Assembly (NCBI GenBank): GCA_050944415.1
Contig: JBMNRA010000040.1
Location: forward strand, 1 to 27,875
Direction of reading: 5' to 3'
Source of the DNA: Ruminococcus_G sp050944415
GTDB lineage: Bacteria > Bacillota > Clostridia > Lachnospirales > Lachnospiraceae
DNA: 27,875 nucleotides
Shown one piece after another: positions 1-8,569 of this stretch. The notes under the pieces were generated by a model. The model was not told where the DNA came from and ran no database searches. It saw nothing but the letters and a program-made list of their open reading frames with translations. Each line of letters opens with the position of its first letter. Positions within the stretch are counted from its first letter, which is position 1. The translations under genes and the position numbers were made by a program.

Positions 1-123
1 CGTAAAGCCCTGGGGAATCGGCAGACCCAGGTTGGTCATCTCCGCCAGGTTGGCTCCCTTGCCTCCCAGCAGATCCCTCATATCAGCGTTACCTTCTTTG
101 AACAAATAAACCCATTTTACCAT
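1..123 (-). CDS. ppdK: Pyruvate, phosphate dikinase, N-terminal fragment (cut by window edge)
   Basis: The first 41 codons of a minus-strand gene that runs off the left edge. The reading begins MVKWVYLFKEGNADMRDLLG and continues with GGKGANLAEMTNLGLPIPQGFT. This is the start of the ATP-grasp nucleotide-binding domain of pyruvate phosphate dikinase, with its K-G-A-N-L-A-E-M motif. The enzyme interconverts PEP + AMP + PPi and pyruvate + ATP + Pi in the cytoplasm. The ATG at 121-123 has a perfect AAGGAGG upstream (about 129-136). It lies downstream of PPi-dependent phosphofructokinase on the same strand but has its own promoter and is separated by two terminators. The family call rests on the N-terminus alone. 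PEP synthase or another PEP-utilising enzyme is less likely because the opening residues match PPDK. Confidence 0.9.
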   Translation of the reverse strand, partial: MVKWVYLFKEGNADMRDLLGGKGANLAEMTNLGLPIPQGFT

Positions 124-156
124 TAAATTTCCTCCTTAAAGAGTCTTTATACATCA

Positions 157-184
157 ATTTTAACATATATGACAGTTCAGTCAA
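157..184 (-). promoter_or_regulatory. Predicted sigma-A promoter of ppdK
   Basis: On the minus strand TTGACT (179-184) and TAAAAT (157-162) are 16 nt apart, upstream of the ppdK ribosome binding site. The predicted leader is about 25-30 nt. The interval 185-254 shows nothing else. Confidence 0.55.
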
Positions 185-254
185 GAAAATTCTGCCATTT
201 TTTGTGCATTATAACAATATTTGAGTATTCCCCTTTTGGCCACTCTTATGCGTT

Positions 255-293
255 AAAAAATCGGGTAGGGAATGATTCCTTCCCCTACCCGAT
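255..293 (-). terminator. Rho-independent terminator, second of two after pfp
   Basis: The arms ATCGGGTAGGG and CCCTACCCGAT (260-270 with 283-293) form an 11-bp stem. On the minus strand the stem is followed at once by a run of T (255-260). It is placed to stop any transcript that escapes the terminator just upstream, before the ppdK promoter. Confidence 0.85.
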
Positions 294-317
294 CATCGCG
301 ATACCTGGCTTATCGCA

Positions 318-359
318 CAAAAAGCTCCTTTGCCCGTGTTTTTCACGGAGCAAAGGAGC
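318..359 (-). terminator. Rho-independent terminator of pfp
   Basis: The arms GCTCCTTTGC and GCAAAGGAGC (324-333 with 350-359) are perfect complements. An inner CCGTG/CACGG stem extends them. On the minus strand the hairpin runs into TTTTTGTG. It lies 18 nt beyond the pfp stop codon. Confidence 0.88.
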
Positions 360-376
360 CGCAGCACTCTTTATTC

Positions 377-1627
377 TTATTTTCTGTAAGTGGATTTGTT
401 CATTACCAGATGTCTCGGAAGACCATCTACCATCACAGGCTGCAGTTCGCCCATGATCAGCGGACGGGCATATTTTTCATACTCGTCGCTCAAATCTGTA
501 CCGTCATTGATAATCCATTCTGCCGGTACCGGTCTTTCCACGTTGGCAATCGCATGGATATCGTAGATGTTGTATGTTACCTGATACGGATCACGGTTTA
601 CAACTTCGATGGTAACCATCATACCCGTCTTGCCGTCGTCAGCAGCCTTGCATGCTTCATATCCGGCATTATAAGCTTCGTTGATATCTGTCAGAGAAGC
701 CAGATGTGTAGCTGCTCTCTGCAGTGTGGAGTACTCGATGGCACGGGACTTCAGACCCAGTTCAGCCTGAACCTTGTTTGCCAGAACTACACCGCAGCCT
801 GACAGCTGTTTATGTCCGAATGCATCCACGTAATCAGAAGCGCTGCCCAGCTCGCATACGAAACGTCCGTCGGCCAGTTTGATACCCTCAGATACGGCGA
901 TGACAACAGAACTCTTTTCCTCAGACAGTTTTTTCACTCTTGCCATGAAGTCGTCCATGTCAAAGTCTGTCTCCGGCAGATAGATCATATCCGGTCCTTC
1001 ACAGTCTTCGCCTCTTGACAGAGCGGCAGCTGCTGTCAGCCAGCCTGCATGACGTCCCATGATCTCCACAACCACTACGGTTGGTTTTTCAATACCGAAG
1101 CTGGAATTGTCGCGGATTACTTCCTTCAGAGAGGATGCGATATATTTTGCTGCTGAACCATAGCCCGGTGTATGATCTGTAATGGGCAGGTCGTTGTCGA
1201 TTGTTTTGGGAACTCCCATGAATCTCTGTTTTTTACCTTTCAGTTCAGCATAATCTGAAAGCATTTTAATGGTGTCCATGGAATCGTTTCCACCGATATA
1301 AAACAGGCACTCAATGTCATTTTTTTCCATGATTTCAAAAATCTTGTCGTAAGTTTCTTCATTCCCCTCGATTTTCGGAAGTTTGAAACGGCAGGAACCA
1401 AGGAATGCAGATGGAGTTCTCTTCAGCAGTTCGATATCGTTTTTATCTTTTACGTACTCGGAGATATCTACCAGATCCTCATTTAAGAATCCCTGAATTC
1501 CATGATGCATACCATAAACTTTGTCATATCCAAGATCTCTGGCTGCCGCAATAACGCCGGCAAGGCTTGAATTAATAACAGCAGTCGGTCCGCCGGACTG
1601 ACCTACAACAATATTTTTCTTTGCCAT
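377..1627 (-). CDS. pfp: 6-phosphofructokinase, PPi-dependent type
   Basis: Phosphorylates fructose 6-phosphate to fructose 1,6-bisphosphate in cytoplasmic glycolysis, probably with pyrophosphate as donor. The 416 residues open with the nucleotide/PPi loop VGQSGGPTAVINSS. They carry GGNDSMDT at 112-119, PKTIDNDLP at 140-148 with catalytic Asp144, and MGRHAGW at 190-196. ATP-dependent enzymes have GGDGS and a Gly in the second motif. Here Asp115 and Lys141 occupy the two positions that mark PPi users. Asn114 replaces the more common Asp of GGDDS. The ATG has AGGAGG seven to nine bases upstream. The gene has its own promoter and two consecutive terminators, so it is probably monocistronic. The donor is inferred from motifs and is not proven. 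Confidence 0.92.
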   Translation of the reverse strand: MAKKNIVVGQSGGPTAVINSSLAGVIAAARDLGYDKVYGMHHGIQGFLNEDLVDISEYVKDKNDIELLKRTPSAFLGSCRFKLPKIEGNEETYDKIFEIMEKNDIECLFYIGGNDSMDTIKMLSDYAELKGKKQRFMGVPKTIDNDLPITDHTPGYGSAAKYIASSLKEVIRDNSSFGIEKPTVVVVEIMGRHAGWLTAAAALSRGEDCEGPDMIYLPETDFDMDDFMARVKKLSEEKSSVVIAVSEGIKLADGRFVCELGSASDYVDAFGHKQLSGCGVVLANKVQAELGLKSRAIEYSTLQRAATHLASLTDINEAYNAGYEACKAADDGKTGMMVTIEVVNRDPYQVTYNIYDIHAIANVERPVPAEWIINDGTDLSDEYEKYARPLIMGELQPVMVDGLPRHLVMNKSTYRK

Positions 1628-1665
1628 AGTAATATTCCTCCTAAATGATTTATCACTTCTTCAAG

Positions 1666-1694
1666 ATTATAGCAAAAACCGCAGTTTTAGACAA
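1666..1694 (-). promoter_or_regulatory. Predicted sigma-A promoter of pfp
   Basis: TTGTCT (1689-1694) and TATAAT (1666-1671) are 17 nt apart on the minus strand. A TG one base before the -10 makes it an extended -10. It sits in the 77-bp gap between glyQS and pfp. No convincing terminator for glyQS is visible there. Confidence 0.75.
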
Positions 1695-1704
1695 CAGTTT
1701 TTCA

Positions 1705-3099
1705 TTAAAAGCGGAATTTCTCAGCCATATACTGCTCCAAATCCTCGATTTTTATTCTTTCCTGCTCCATGGTATCCCGGTCGCGGACGGTTACTGCGCC
1801 GTCTGTTTCCGACTCAAAATCGTAGGTCACGCAGTAAGGCGTACCGATTTCATCCTGGCGGCGGTACCGTTTTCCGATATTTCCCCTGTCGTCGAATTCA
1901 CAGTTGTAGATTTTGGACAGTCTGTCAAAGACTTTCAGCGCACCTTCATTGAGCTTTTTGGAGAGGGGAAGCACACCGATTTTTACCGGAGCCAGCGCCG
2001 GATGGAAATGAAGCACGGTACGCACATCATTTTTCTCGGCATCCAGCACTTCCTCATCGTAAGCGCTGCACAGAAAGGCCAGAACCATACGGTCAGCGCC
2101 CAGGGAAGGCTCGATAACGTAAGGAACGTATTTGATCTTCTTCTCATCGTCAAAATAGGACATATCCTGACCGGAAGTATTCTGATGCTGAGTCAGGTCA
2201 TAATCGGTACGGTCAGCGATTCCCCACAACTCGCCCCAGCCAAAGGGGAACAAAAACTCCACATCCGTGGTGGCTTTGCTGTAGAAGGAAAGCTCTTCCG
2301 GCTCATGATCTCTTACCCGGATCTCATCATCTTTCAATCCCAGCTCTTTCAGCCAGTTCAGGCAGAAATTCTTCCAGTAGGCAAACCATTCCAGATCTGT
2401 ATCCGGTTCACAGAAAAATTCCAGCTCCATCTGCTCAAATTCACGAGTACGGAAAGTAAAATTGCCGGGTGTAATCTCATTTCTGAAAGATTTTCCGATC
2501 TGTCCGATACCAAAGGGGATTTTCTTTCTGGAAGTTCTCTGCACGTTTTTGAAATTGACAAAGATACCCTGGGCCGTCTCCGGTCTCAGATATACGGTAT
2601 TCTTTGCGTCTTCCGTCACACCCTGGAAAGTCTTAAACATCAGATTGAACTGACGGATGTCAGTAAAATTATGCTTGCCGCAGGTGGGACAGGGAATCTG
2701 ATGCTCTTCAATAAAGTTTTTCATCTCTTCCTGGCTCCAGGCATCTACGGAGCTTTCCAGCTTTATGCCGTGTTCCTCGCTGTAGTTTTCAATCAGCTGA
2801 TCCGCCCGGAATCTTTCATGACACTCCCGGCAGTCCATCAATGGGTCAGAAAATCCGCCCAGATGACCGGAAGCCACCCAGGTCTGGGGATTCATAAGAA
2901 TGGCGCAGTCCACTCCCACATTATAGGGATTTTCCATGATGAATTTTTTCCACCATGCCTGCTTTACATTGTTCTTCAGCTCCACACCCAGATTGCCGTA
3001 ATCCCAGGTGTTGGCCAGTCCTCCGTAAATTTCGGACCCTGGATATACAAATCCTCTGGATTTCGCCAGGGCTACAATCTTTTCCATTGTTTTTTCCAT
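1705..3099 (-). CDS. glyQS: Glycyl-tRNA synthetase, single-chain (dimeric) type
   Basis: Attaches glycine to tRNA-Gly in the cytoplasm. The protein (464 residues) is the eukaryote/archaea-like alpha2 class II type, not the GlyQ+GlyS tetramer. It opens with the family N-terminus SRGFVYPGSEIYGGLANTWDYG. Two Cys pairs (CRECHERF and CPTCGKH) look like the inserted zinc-binding region. Motif 2 is FRNEITPGNFTFRTREFEQME, and the C-terminal anticodon-binding domain begins near APVKIGVLPLSKK. The frame is open one codon further to a GTG at 3102, but AGGAG at 3106-3110 is seven bases from the ATG at 3099 and only four from the GTG, so ATG is preferred. It lies 21 bp after the lipoprotein gene and is probably transcribed with it. 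Confidence 0.96.
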   Translation of the reverse strand: MEKTMEKIVALAKSRGFVYPGSEIYGGLANTWDYGNLGVELKNNVKQAWWKKFIMENPYNVGVDCAILMNPQTWVASGHLGGFSDPLMDCRECHERFRADQLIENYSEEHGIKLESSVDAWSQEEMKNFIEEHQIPCPTCGKHNFTDIRQFNLMFKTFQGVTEDAKNTVYLRPETAQGIFVNFKNVQRTSRKKIPFGIGQIGKSFRNEITPGNFTFRTREFEQMELEFFCEPDTDLEWFAYWKNFCLNWLKELGLKDDEIRVRDHEPEELSFYSKATTDVEFLFPFGWGELWGIADRTDYDLTQHQNTSGQDMSYFDDEKKIKYVPYVIEPSLGADRMVLAFLCSAYDEEVLDAEKNDVRTVLHFHPALAPVKIGVLPLSKKLNEGALKVFDRLSKIYNCEFDDRGNIGKRYRRQDEIGTPYCVTYDFESETDGAVTVRDRDTMEQERIKIEDLEQYMAEKFRF

Positions 3100-3120
3100 C
3101 ACTTTTCTCCTCTTTACTTT

Positions 3121-3744
3121 TTATTTTTCATTGAGATATATGATATAGGCATACTCGTAAATACTGGTATCAGCATTTTCATTGTCCCGGCTCCCGTCGC
3201 TTTGTACTTTTGCCGCCCGTTTTTCCAGGATCTGAACATTGTCGCTGACGTACAGGATATCTTCCGGTGTTTCAACTCTCACAGGCTCCTGCAGAACAAT
3301 AACTTCAGCATTTCCATAATCCGCCAGAATGGAGGCTGCATCCGTTTCCTCTCCCTGACTGTCCAGGAAAACATCGTCAAAATCATACGTATCGGAAGCC
3401 TCCGCCACCGTTCCGCGGAACAGTTCTCTCTGGTTGAACTCCCGGTAATCTTCACAGGAATCGTATTCCAGAGTTACCCGGACCTCCTGCTTTTTCTGAT
3501 CTTCACTGCAGGTTTTCACCCTGATTCTGTCATCATCCTGCCGGCTGTTATATTCACTGACTGCCTGATCGACGGTTTCCTCCAGCTCCTCAAAATCATA
3601 ATAGGGTTTGTCAAAATTTTCCACAGTAACAACCGTAACTCTCCCTTTACTGTTAATGGACAGCGTACTCTGATCAGCTCCGGAACCGCAGCCGGCCAAA
3701 ACCACAAGCAGCCCGCCTGCCATAAGTGCTATGTATCTTTTCAC
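3121..3744 (-). CDS. Predicted lipoprotein of unknown function
   Basis: A 207-residue protein with a lipoprotein signal peptide. MKRY is followed by a hydrophobic stretch and the lipobox LAGC, with lipidated Cys19, so it should be anchored on the outer face of the membrane. The mature part is acidic and rich in Asp and Glu, with alternating beta-type segments and no catalytic motif I recognise. Translation starts at GTG (3742-3744) with GGAGG nine bases upstream. An out-of-frame ATG lies between the two and is not used. It has its own strong promoter and is followed 21 bp later by glyQS. I do not recognise a named family, and its position before glyQS gives no clear functional hint. Confidence 0.8.
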   Translation of the reverse strand: MKRYIALMAGGLLVVLAGCGSGADQSTLSINSKGRVTVVTVENFDKPYYDFEELEETVDQAVSEYNSRQDDDRIRVKTCSEDQKKQEVRVTLEYDSCEDYREFNQRELFRGTVAEASDTYDFDDVFLDSQGEETDAASILADYGNAEVIVLQEPVRVETPEDILYVSDNVQILEKRAAKVQSDGSRDNENADTSIYEYAYIIYLNEK

Positions 3745-3777
3745 AACACATGCCTCCTAAGCCAAAGTCTATCCTAG

Positions 3778-3806
3778 ATTATAACCGCAGACGGCCATAT
3801 TTTCAA
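3778..3806 (-). promoter_or_regulatory. Predicted promoter of the lipoprotein-glyQS unit
   Basis: TTGAAA (3801-3806) and TATAAT (3778-3783) are exactly 17 nt apart on the minus strand. The -35 hexamer contains the TGA stop of recO (3803-3805), so the promoter starts inside the end of the upstream gene. Confidence 0.8.
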
Positions 3807-4546
3807 CACATCATTTCCAGTATTTCCAGACTTTTGAATCTTTTATCCGTATGATTCTTCACGTAAGCCTTCATAAGCGCCGCCAGCTCCGCCAGCACTT
3901 CACCGGTGACCGTAAAGGTATACAGTCTGTCCAGAGGAGCGCTGATAATGTACTGCATGGTATAAAGAAGGGTGGGGGAGATCTTTTTCCCGTCCTGGGC
4001 CTTCTGCCTGCAGGAAGAGCACAGGACACCGCAGAAAGAATCGCTGAAATATTCCAGATTTTCTTTTTTCTTGCAGGCTGTGCACTCAAACACCTGGGGA
4101 TATTCCCCGTTTAACACCATCAGTTTCAGTTCAAAGACATAGCGGACCAGTTCATTGGGAATTCTGGGATTGCCAAGGCTTTTCAGCGCCACAAACAGCA
4201 GATTGACCATGGCGGAAGCGTCCACACCTTCCCGTCCGTAGTAATCTGCAAATTCCAGAAAATAGAATCCGTAATAGACGCCGGGTATCTCTCTGGCCAG
4301 ATCCGTAAAATGATGATGGATCTCTGCCTGATAAAGGCTGTAGGCCGTGCGGCCTTCATATACATAAAAAGTTCCGAACACAAAGGGATTTGCCGCCGCC
4401 AGCAGGGAACTTGTACTTTTTCTGGCTCCCCTGGCAAAGGCGGTAATTTTTCCTCTCTCTTTCGTCAGCAGCACCAGACGTTTATCATATTCTCCCGATG
4501 GCGCTGCCAGCAGGACAACGCCGTTTACCGCTACCGGTCCACTCAT
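3803..4546 (-). CDS. recO: DNA repair protein RecO
   Basis: Mediator protein of RecFOR recombinational repair. It helps load RecA on SSB-coated single-stranded DNA. At 247 residues it has normal family length. The N-terminal OB-fold begins VNGVVLLAAPSGEYDKRLVLLTKERGKITAFARGAR, which is the RecO signature. The C-terminal helical domain holds a zinc finger with Cys155, Cys158, Cys176 and Cys179. The ATG lies three bases after the era stop. Its ribosome binding site is weak, so translation is probably coupled to era. The era-recO order is common in Firmicutes. The C-terminus overlaps the -35 of the next promoter. Confidence 0.95.
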   Translation of the reverse strand: MSGPVAVNGVVLLAAPSGEYDKRLVLLTKERGKITAFARGARKSTSSLLAAANPFVFGTFYVYEGRTAYSLYQAEIHHHFTDLAREIPGVYYGFYFLEFADYYGREGVDASAMVNLLFVALKSLGNPRIPNELVRYVFELKLMVLNGEYPQVFECTACKKKENLEYFSDSFCGVLCSSCRQKAQDGKKISPTLLYTMQYIISAPLDRLYTFTVTGEVLAELAALMKAYVKNHTDKRFKSLEILEMMC

Positions 4547-4549
4547 GGT

Positions 4550-5461
4550 CTATACTTCTTTCTTATCGTATCCGAAATTTTTTATCAGAAAATCGCTGTC
4601 TCTCCAGTCCTTTTTCACCTTTACCCAGAGTCTGAGATTGACCTTTCCGTCCAGCATTTTCTCAATTTCATAGCGGGCGTTGCTGCCGATTTTTTTCAGC
4701 ATGGCTCCCTGTTTCCCGATAATAATTCCCTTATGAGACTCTTTTTCACAGACGATGGTCGCCTCTATATCGGTGATGGAACTTTTCTTACGCCTTTTCA
4801 TCACATCCACAGAAACGGCAATTCCATGGGGGATCTCATCGTCCAGCGCATGCAGAGCCTTCTCCCGGATCACTTCCGCCACGATCTGACGCATGGGCTG
4901 ATCCGTCACCACATCCTCATCGTAATACTGGGGACCGTAGGGAAGGTATCGGAACAAAGTGTCAATGATATCCTCCGTATTCCGCCCCCGCAGAGCCGAT
5001 GCCGGAATGATCTCGTCAAACTCATAAAGTTTCCGGTAGGCGTCAATGAGCGGCAGAATCTCATCTTTTGAAACCGTATCTATCTTATTGATGACCAGGA
5101 TCACCGGCAGTTTCACATCCGCCAGCTGACCGGCGATATGCTTCTCCCCCGGTCCGATATAGGCGGTGGGCTCCACAAGCCACAGAATCACATCCACATC
5201 CTTCACTGTTTTGGACGCCACATTCACCATATACTCGCCCAGCTTCGTCTTCGCTTTGTGAATCCCCGGCGTATCAAGAAAAATAATCTGCCCTCTGTCG
5301 CAGGTATATACCGTCTGAATCCGGTTCCGTGTCGTCTGGGGTTTTTTGGAAGTAATGGCGATTTTCTGGCCGATCAGATGGTTCATCAATGTGGATTTCC
5401 CCACATTCGGGCGTCCGATAATAGCCACAAAACCTGATTTAAACTGTTCGTTTTTATTCAT
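4550..5461 (-). CDS. era: GTPase Era
   Basis: Ribosome-associated GTPase that binds the 3' end of 16S rRNA and helps mature the 30S subunit. The 303 residues show G1 GRPNVGKS (16-23), G3 DTPG (63-66), G4 NKID (125-128) and a SAL G5 motif near 155. A C-terminal KH RNA-binding domain follows, with GIIIGKQG at 245-252. Length and domain order are those of the family. The ATG has AAGGAG about five bases upstream, and the gene starts eight bases after the M16C peptidase stop. The peptidase, era and recO therefore form one operon. Confidence 0.98.
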   Translation of the reverse strand: MNKNEQFKSGFVAIIGRPNVGKSTLMNHLIGQKIAITSKKPQTTRNRIQTVYTCDRGQIIFLDTPGIHKAKTKLGEYMVNVASKTVKDVDVILWLVEPTAYIGPGEKHIAGQLADVKLPVILVINKIDTVSKDEILPLIDAYRKLYEFDEIIPASALRGRNTEDIIDTLFRYLPYGPQYYDEDVVTDQPMRQIVAEVIREKALHALDDEIPHGIAVSVDVMKRRKKSSITDIEATIVCEKESHKGIIIGKQGAMLKKIGSNARYEIEKMLDGKVNLRLWVKVKKDWRDSDFLIKNFGYDKKEV

Positions 5462-5469
5462 ACAACTCC

Positions 5470-8391
5470 TTATCCTATCAGGTGTTTCACTGTCAGGAAC
5501 TTATCTTCATTTTTTTCAATGGCGGCTTCGCTTCCGATCACACAGAGGTTTTTCTGATCCAGTACCGCACGGATGATATCCGCCAGCTTCCTGATATCTT
5601 CCTCCTGCGCGTTTAAAATCTCGTCTCTTTCTTTCTGCAGCTGCTCTTCTGTCACTCCCGAGAAATAGGCATGGAAAGAAAGCATTCCCTTTCCCTGCGG
5701 AGTAAGGGGAGTATCCATTCCGCTGATAGTTCCGATAATATATTTCGTCATCTGGCGTTCATCAGCGGTAAAACTCCGCAGATAATCCGGTATCCCTTCA
5801 TAGACGGAGATCGTCTGGGTCAGGTGAGGATCCCGGTAAGATACGAAATAAGCGTCTCCGGTCCGTTTGAATCCGCTCATACAGCCGTAAGCTCCCCCCT
5901 TTACCCGGATATTGTTCCACAGATAATCGTAGCTGAGAATCATCCGGAGTATCTGAAGGGCTCCCGTATATTCATAGCCGTCCGCTTTAAAATTGCCGCC
6001 CACCGCCACATACTGCACCTGTCCTGAAGTTTTAAAGCCTTCATTTTTTTTGCTGGGCACAAAAGAAAATGGTTTTACTTCCACCGGAGCCTGACAGAAC
6101 ATGCTGTCAAAATCAGGCATGCTCTCTTTCAGCACCCGAAATCCTTCTTCATCCGCCGTATAGTTGATCAGGAAATTCTCCCTGCGGAACAGAAATTTCA
6201 TCAGCTCTTTTAAATTCTCTATGATCTCTTCCTTGCGGCTTTCAAACTGTTCCTCCAGTTTCTCCACGAATTTGTAATATCCGATTCCGCTGATTTCTTC
6301 CTGCAGACAACCGCTGGCAGAATAATAGGAAGTCAGTCTGGAAACGGCGGAAGCATGGCCGGAACCCGGTATGGACATCTGAAGTCTGGATTTCTGCCGG
6401 GCGATAATCTCATAAAGCCGTTTTTCATCATCCAGTCTGGATGTGGTAAGAATCTCCCGGATCATACGGAACACAAAACTCAGCTGAGGATACAGACATT
6501 TCGCTTTGATGCCAAACATTCCTCTGCAGGACTGCTCTTTTCCCGCCCGGGAAAGCACATGCATGCCACAGATGATTCCGCCGGAATTAGCATTAATCTC
6601 ATTAAAAAGCTCGTCGTAGGTATAATGCTCCGTATCCACATACCCGAGCACCGCTTTTAAAAGTCCCAGATAGGGAACCAGATGCTCAGGCACTTTTCCC
6701 GTATCAAACAGCAGGATCATATAGCTGATCTGGTTGGTTGGGATATTATGAAACAGCACGGGGATCTGATTGAGACTGCGCATCTCATTATGAAGCTTCA
6801 CCGCTTCTTTTTTAATATCGCCTCTGGTCAGCATAGGAATGGAAGCCAGCGCCTCAGGCGTCTCTTCCTCTTCCTGATACTTGAGCAGATCTTCCGTCTG
6901 TTTCACCAGCTGCCAAATCTCCTGCTCACTTAATGAGGCTTTGTAGGCCGCCAGTTTTTCCTCCAGTTTCTTTTCTTTTTCCCTTGCCAGACCCTTTTTC
7001 GGTTTTACTGTGACAACCGCCCTGTGAGGATTATTCAGCAGACAGGTCTTCAGCAGATTTTCAAAATAACCGCTGCCGATCTTTTCTTTCAGAGACGCGA
7101 AAATTTCCAGCTGGAGCAGATAATCAAAGGGCTTTTCCTCATCATAGAGCCAGCTGTCGAATACGTCAATCCCGTACATCAGCCCCTTGGGATAGGAGGA
7201 ATAGTCCGCTTCTCTGAAACGGAATTCAAAGTAATTGATACCGGCTTCCAGCGCTTTTTTATTGATGCCTTTCTCCGCCAGGTTCCGAAGAGTATCCGTG
7301 ATCACCCGGCAGAAACGTTCTTTGTCTTCCGGCTCGGCGTTTTTCGCCACAATAGAGAAAAACGGCTGCAGGATTCCGTCTTCGTAAGAACCGATGATGT
7401 CTTTGCCGATACCCGCATCCAGCAGCGCCTTCTTAAGGGGCGCCCCCGGCGCCGATAAAAGGGCATATTCCAGAATCTGGAAAGCCGTGTTCTGCTCTAC
7501 GTTGCGCCCGTCTCCCGTCACCGCATTCCAGGTCAGATAAGTATTGGATGCTTCCGGTTCATTGTCCCCGATGGGATAAAACAACTCTTTTTCCACCGGT
7601 CCGGCAAAAGGAGTCTGCATTTTAATGCGGGAATCCACCTCTATGGCATCAAAATGACAAAGATACTCCCGGTCAAGCCAGGTAAGACGCTCCTCCATAT
7701 CCACATCGCCGTAGAGATAAATATAGCTGTTGGAAGGATGATAATATTTCCGGTGGAAATCAAGGAAAGCCTCATAGGTTAAATTCGGTATTTCTTCAGG
7801 ATCTCCTCCCGATTCCACACCGTAAGCCGTATCCGGGAAAAGCGTGTTGAAAATCTCCCTGTCCATCATCTCTTCCGGAGATGAAAAGGCTCCTTTCATT
7901 TCATTGTATACTACGCCGTTGTAGGAAAGAGAACCGCCGGCTTCTTTCAGCTCATAATGCCAGCCTTCCTGGCGAAATATTTCTTCTTTTTTATAAATAT
8001 TGGGATAAAAAACGGCATCCAGATAAACATCCATCAGATTTTTGAAATCCTGATCATTGCAGCTGGCCACAGGATACATGGTTTTATCCGGATATGTCAT
8101 GGCGTTCAAAAAAGTGTTTAAAGACCCTTTCACCAGTTCCACAAAGGGATCTTTCAATGGAAATTTTCTGGAACCGCACAGTACGCTGTGTTCCAGAATA
8201 TGCGCAACTCCTGTACTGTCTGAAGGCGGAGTCCGGAAAGCGATATTGAAGACCTTATTTTCATCGTCATTCTCAATCACCATCACCCTGGCCCCACTCT
8301 TTTTATGTCGCAGCAGATATCCTTCCGAACTGATATCCGCAAGATGCTCCCTGCGAAGCATCGTATATTCCTTTAGCTTCTCAATGTTCAT
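5470..8391 (-). CDS. M16C-family zinc metallopeptidase (presequence protease-like)
   Basis: A 973-residue insulinase-superfamily peptidase of the M16C type, which degrades peptides inside a closed two-half chamber. The inverted zinc motif HILEH (His64, Glu67, His68) is followed by SVLCGSRKFPLKDP, typical of presequence protease/falcilysin-like members. The NEMKGAFSSPEE segment near residue 150 probably supplies the third zinc ligand. No signal peptide is seen, so it should be cytoplasmic. The frame is open 26 codons upstream to 8469. The ATG at 8391 is chosen because GGAGG precedes it by eight bases and the M16C-like sequence begins there. It is the first gene of the operon with era and recO. 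Its natural substrate in bacteria is not established. Confidence 0.93.
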   Translation of the reverse strand: MNIEKLKEYTMLRREHLADISSEGYLLRHKKSGARVMVIENDDENKVFNIAFRTPPSDSTGVAHILEHSVLCGSRKFPLKDPFVELVKGSLNTFLNAMTYPDKTMYPVASCNDQDFKNLMDVYLDAVFYPNIYKKEEIFRQEGWHYELKEAGGSLSYNGVVYNEMKGAFSSPEEMMDREIFNTLFPDTAYGVESGGDPEEIPNLTYEAFLDFHRKYYHPSNSYIYLYGDVDMEERLTWLDREYLCHFDAIEVDSRIKMQTPFAGPVEKELFYPIGDNEPEASNTYLTWNAVTGDGRNVEQNTAFQILEYALLSAPGAPLKKALLDAGIGKDIIGSYEDGILQPFFSIVAKNAEPEDKERFCRVITDTLRNLAEKGINKKALEAGINYFEFRFREADYSSYPKGLMYGIDVFDSWLYDEEKPFDYLLQLEIFASLKEKIGSGYFENLLKTCLLNNPHRAVVTVKPKKGLAREKEKKLEEKLAAYKASLSEQEIWQLVKQTEDLLKYQEEEETPEALASIPMLTRGDIKKEAVKLHNEMRSLNQIPVLFHNIPTNQISYMILLFDTGKVPEHLVPYLGLLKAVLGYVDTEHYTYDELFNEINANSGGIICGMHVLSRAGKEQSCRGMFGIKAKCLYPQLSFVFRMIREILTTSRLDDEKRLYEIIARQKSRLQMSIPGSGHASAVSRLTSYYSASGCLQEEISGIGYYKFVEKLEEQFESRKEEIIENLKELMKFLFRRENFLINYTADEEGFRVLKESMPDFDSMFCQAPVEVKPFSFVPSKKNEGFKTSGQVQYVAVGGNFKADGYEYTGALQILRMILSYDYLWNNIRVKGGAYGCMSGFKRTGDAYFVSYRDPHLTQTISVYEGIPDYLRSFTADERQMTKYIIGTISGMDTPLTPQGKGMLSFHAYFSGVTEEQLQKERDEILNAQEEDIRKLADIIRAVLDQKNLCVIGSEAAIEKNEDKFLTVKHLIG

Positions 8392-8437
8392 GTGAAACCT
8401 CCACTCCTGTTTAAATGGCGCCTCAGGCGCTAATGAC

Positions 8438-8446
8438 AGTATATCA
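8438..8446 (-). promoter_or_regulatory. Possible extended -10 promoter of the peptidase-era-recO operon
   Basis: On the minus strand TGATATACT contains a -10 (TATACT) with an adjacent TG. No good -35 is seen at 16-18 nt. A small GCGCC/GGCGC hairpin (8418-8430) lies in the leader between here and the peptidase start. It stands back to back with the plus-strand promoter at 8486. Confidence 0.45.
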
Positions 8447-8485
8447 CATTTATTTGGAATCAAACACATTTTCTTTTTTCTTTAG

Positions 8486-8514
8486 TTGTTTCAAAGACAT
8501 CTATCTGGTACAAT
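8486..8514 (+). promoter_or_regulatory. Predicted promoter of the plus-strand lipoprotein
   Basis: TTGTTT (8486-8491) and TACAAT (8509-8514) are 17 nt apart, with TG one base before the -10. The leader to the ATG at 8570 is about 50 nt. Confidence 0.7.
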
Positions 8515-8569
8515 ACATATGAGCAAAATTTAAACATGCCGCAGAATTAAGGAAAGGATTGATTGATTC

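Noticed and set aside
1645..3777. A 710-codon plus-strand open frame opposite glyQS and the lipoprotein
   Set aside because: It is antisense to a clear glycyl-tRNA synthetase and gives no family-like sequence; it has no ribosome binding site or promoter. It arises from codon bias on the opposite strand.
8392..8469. A 26-residue N-terminal extension of the M16C peptidase
   Set aside because: It covers the predicted -10 region and a hairpin; the ATG at 8391 has a strong ribosome binding site.
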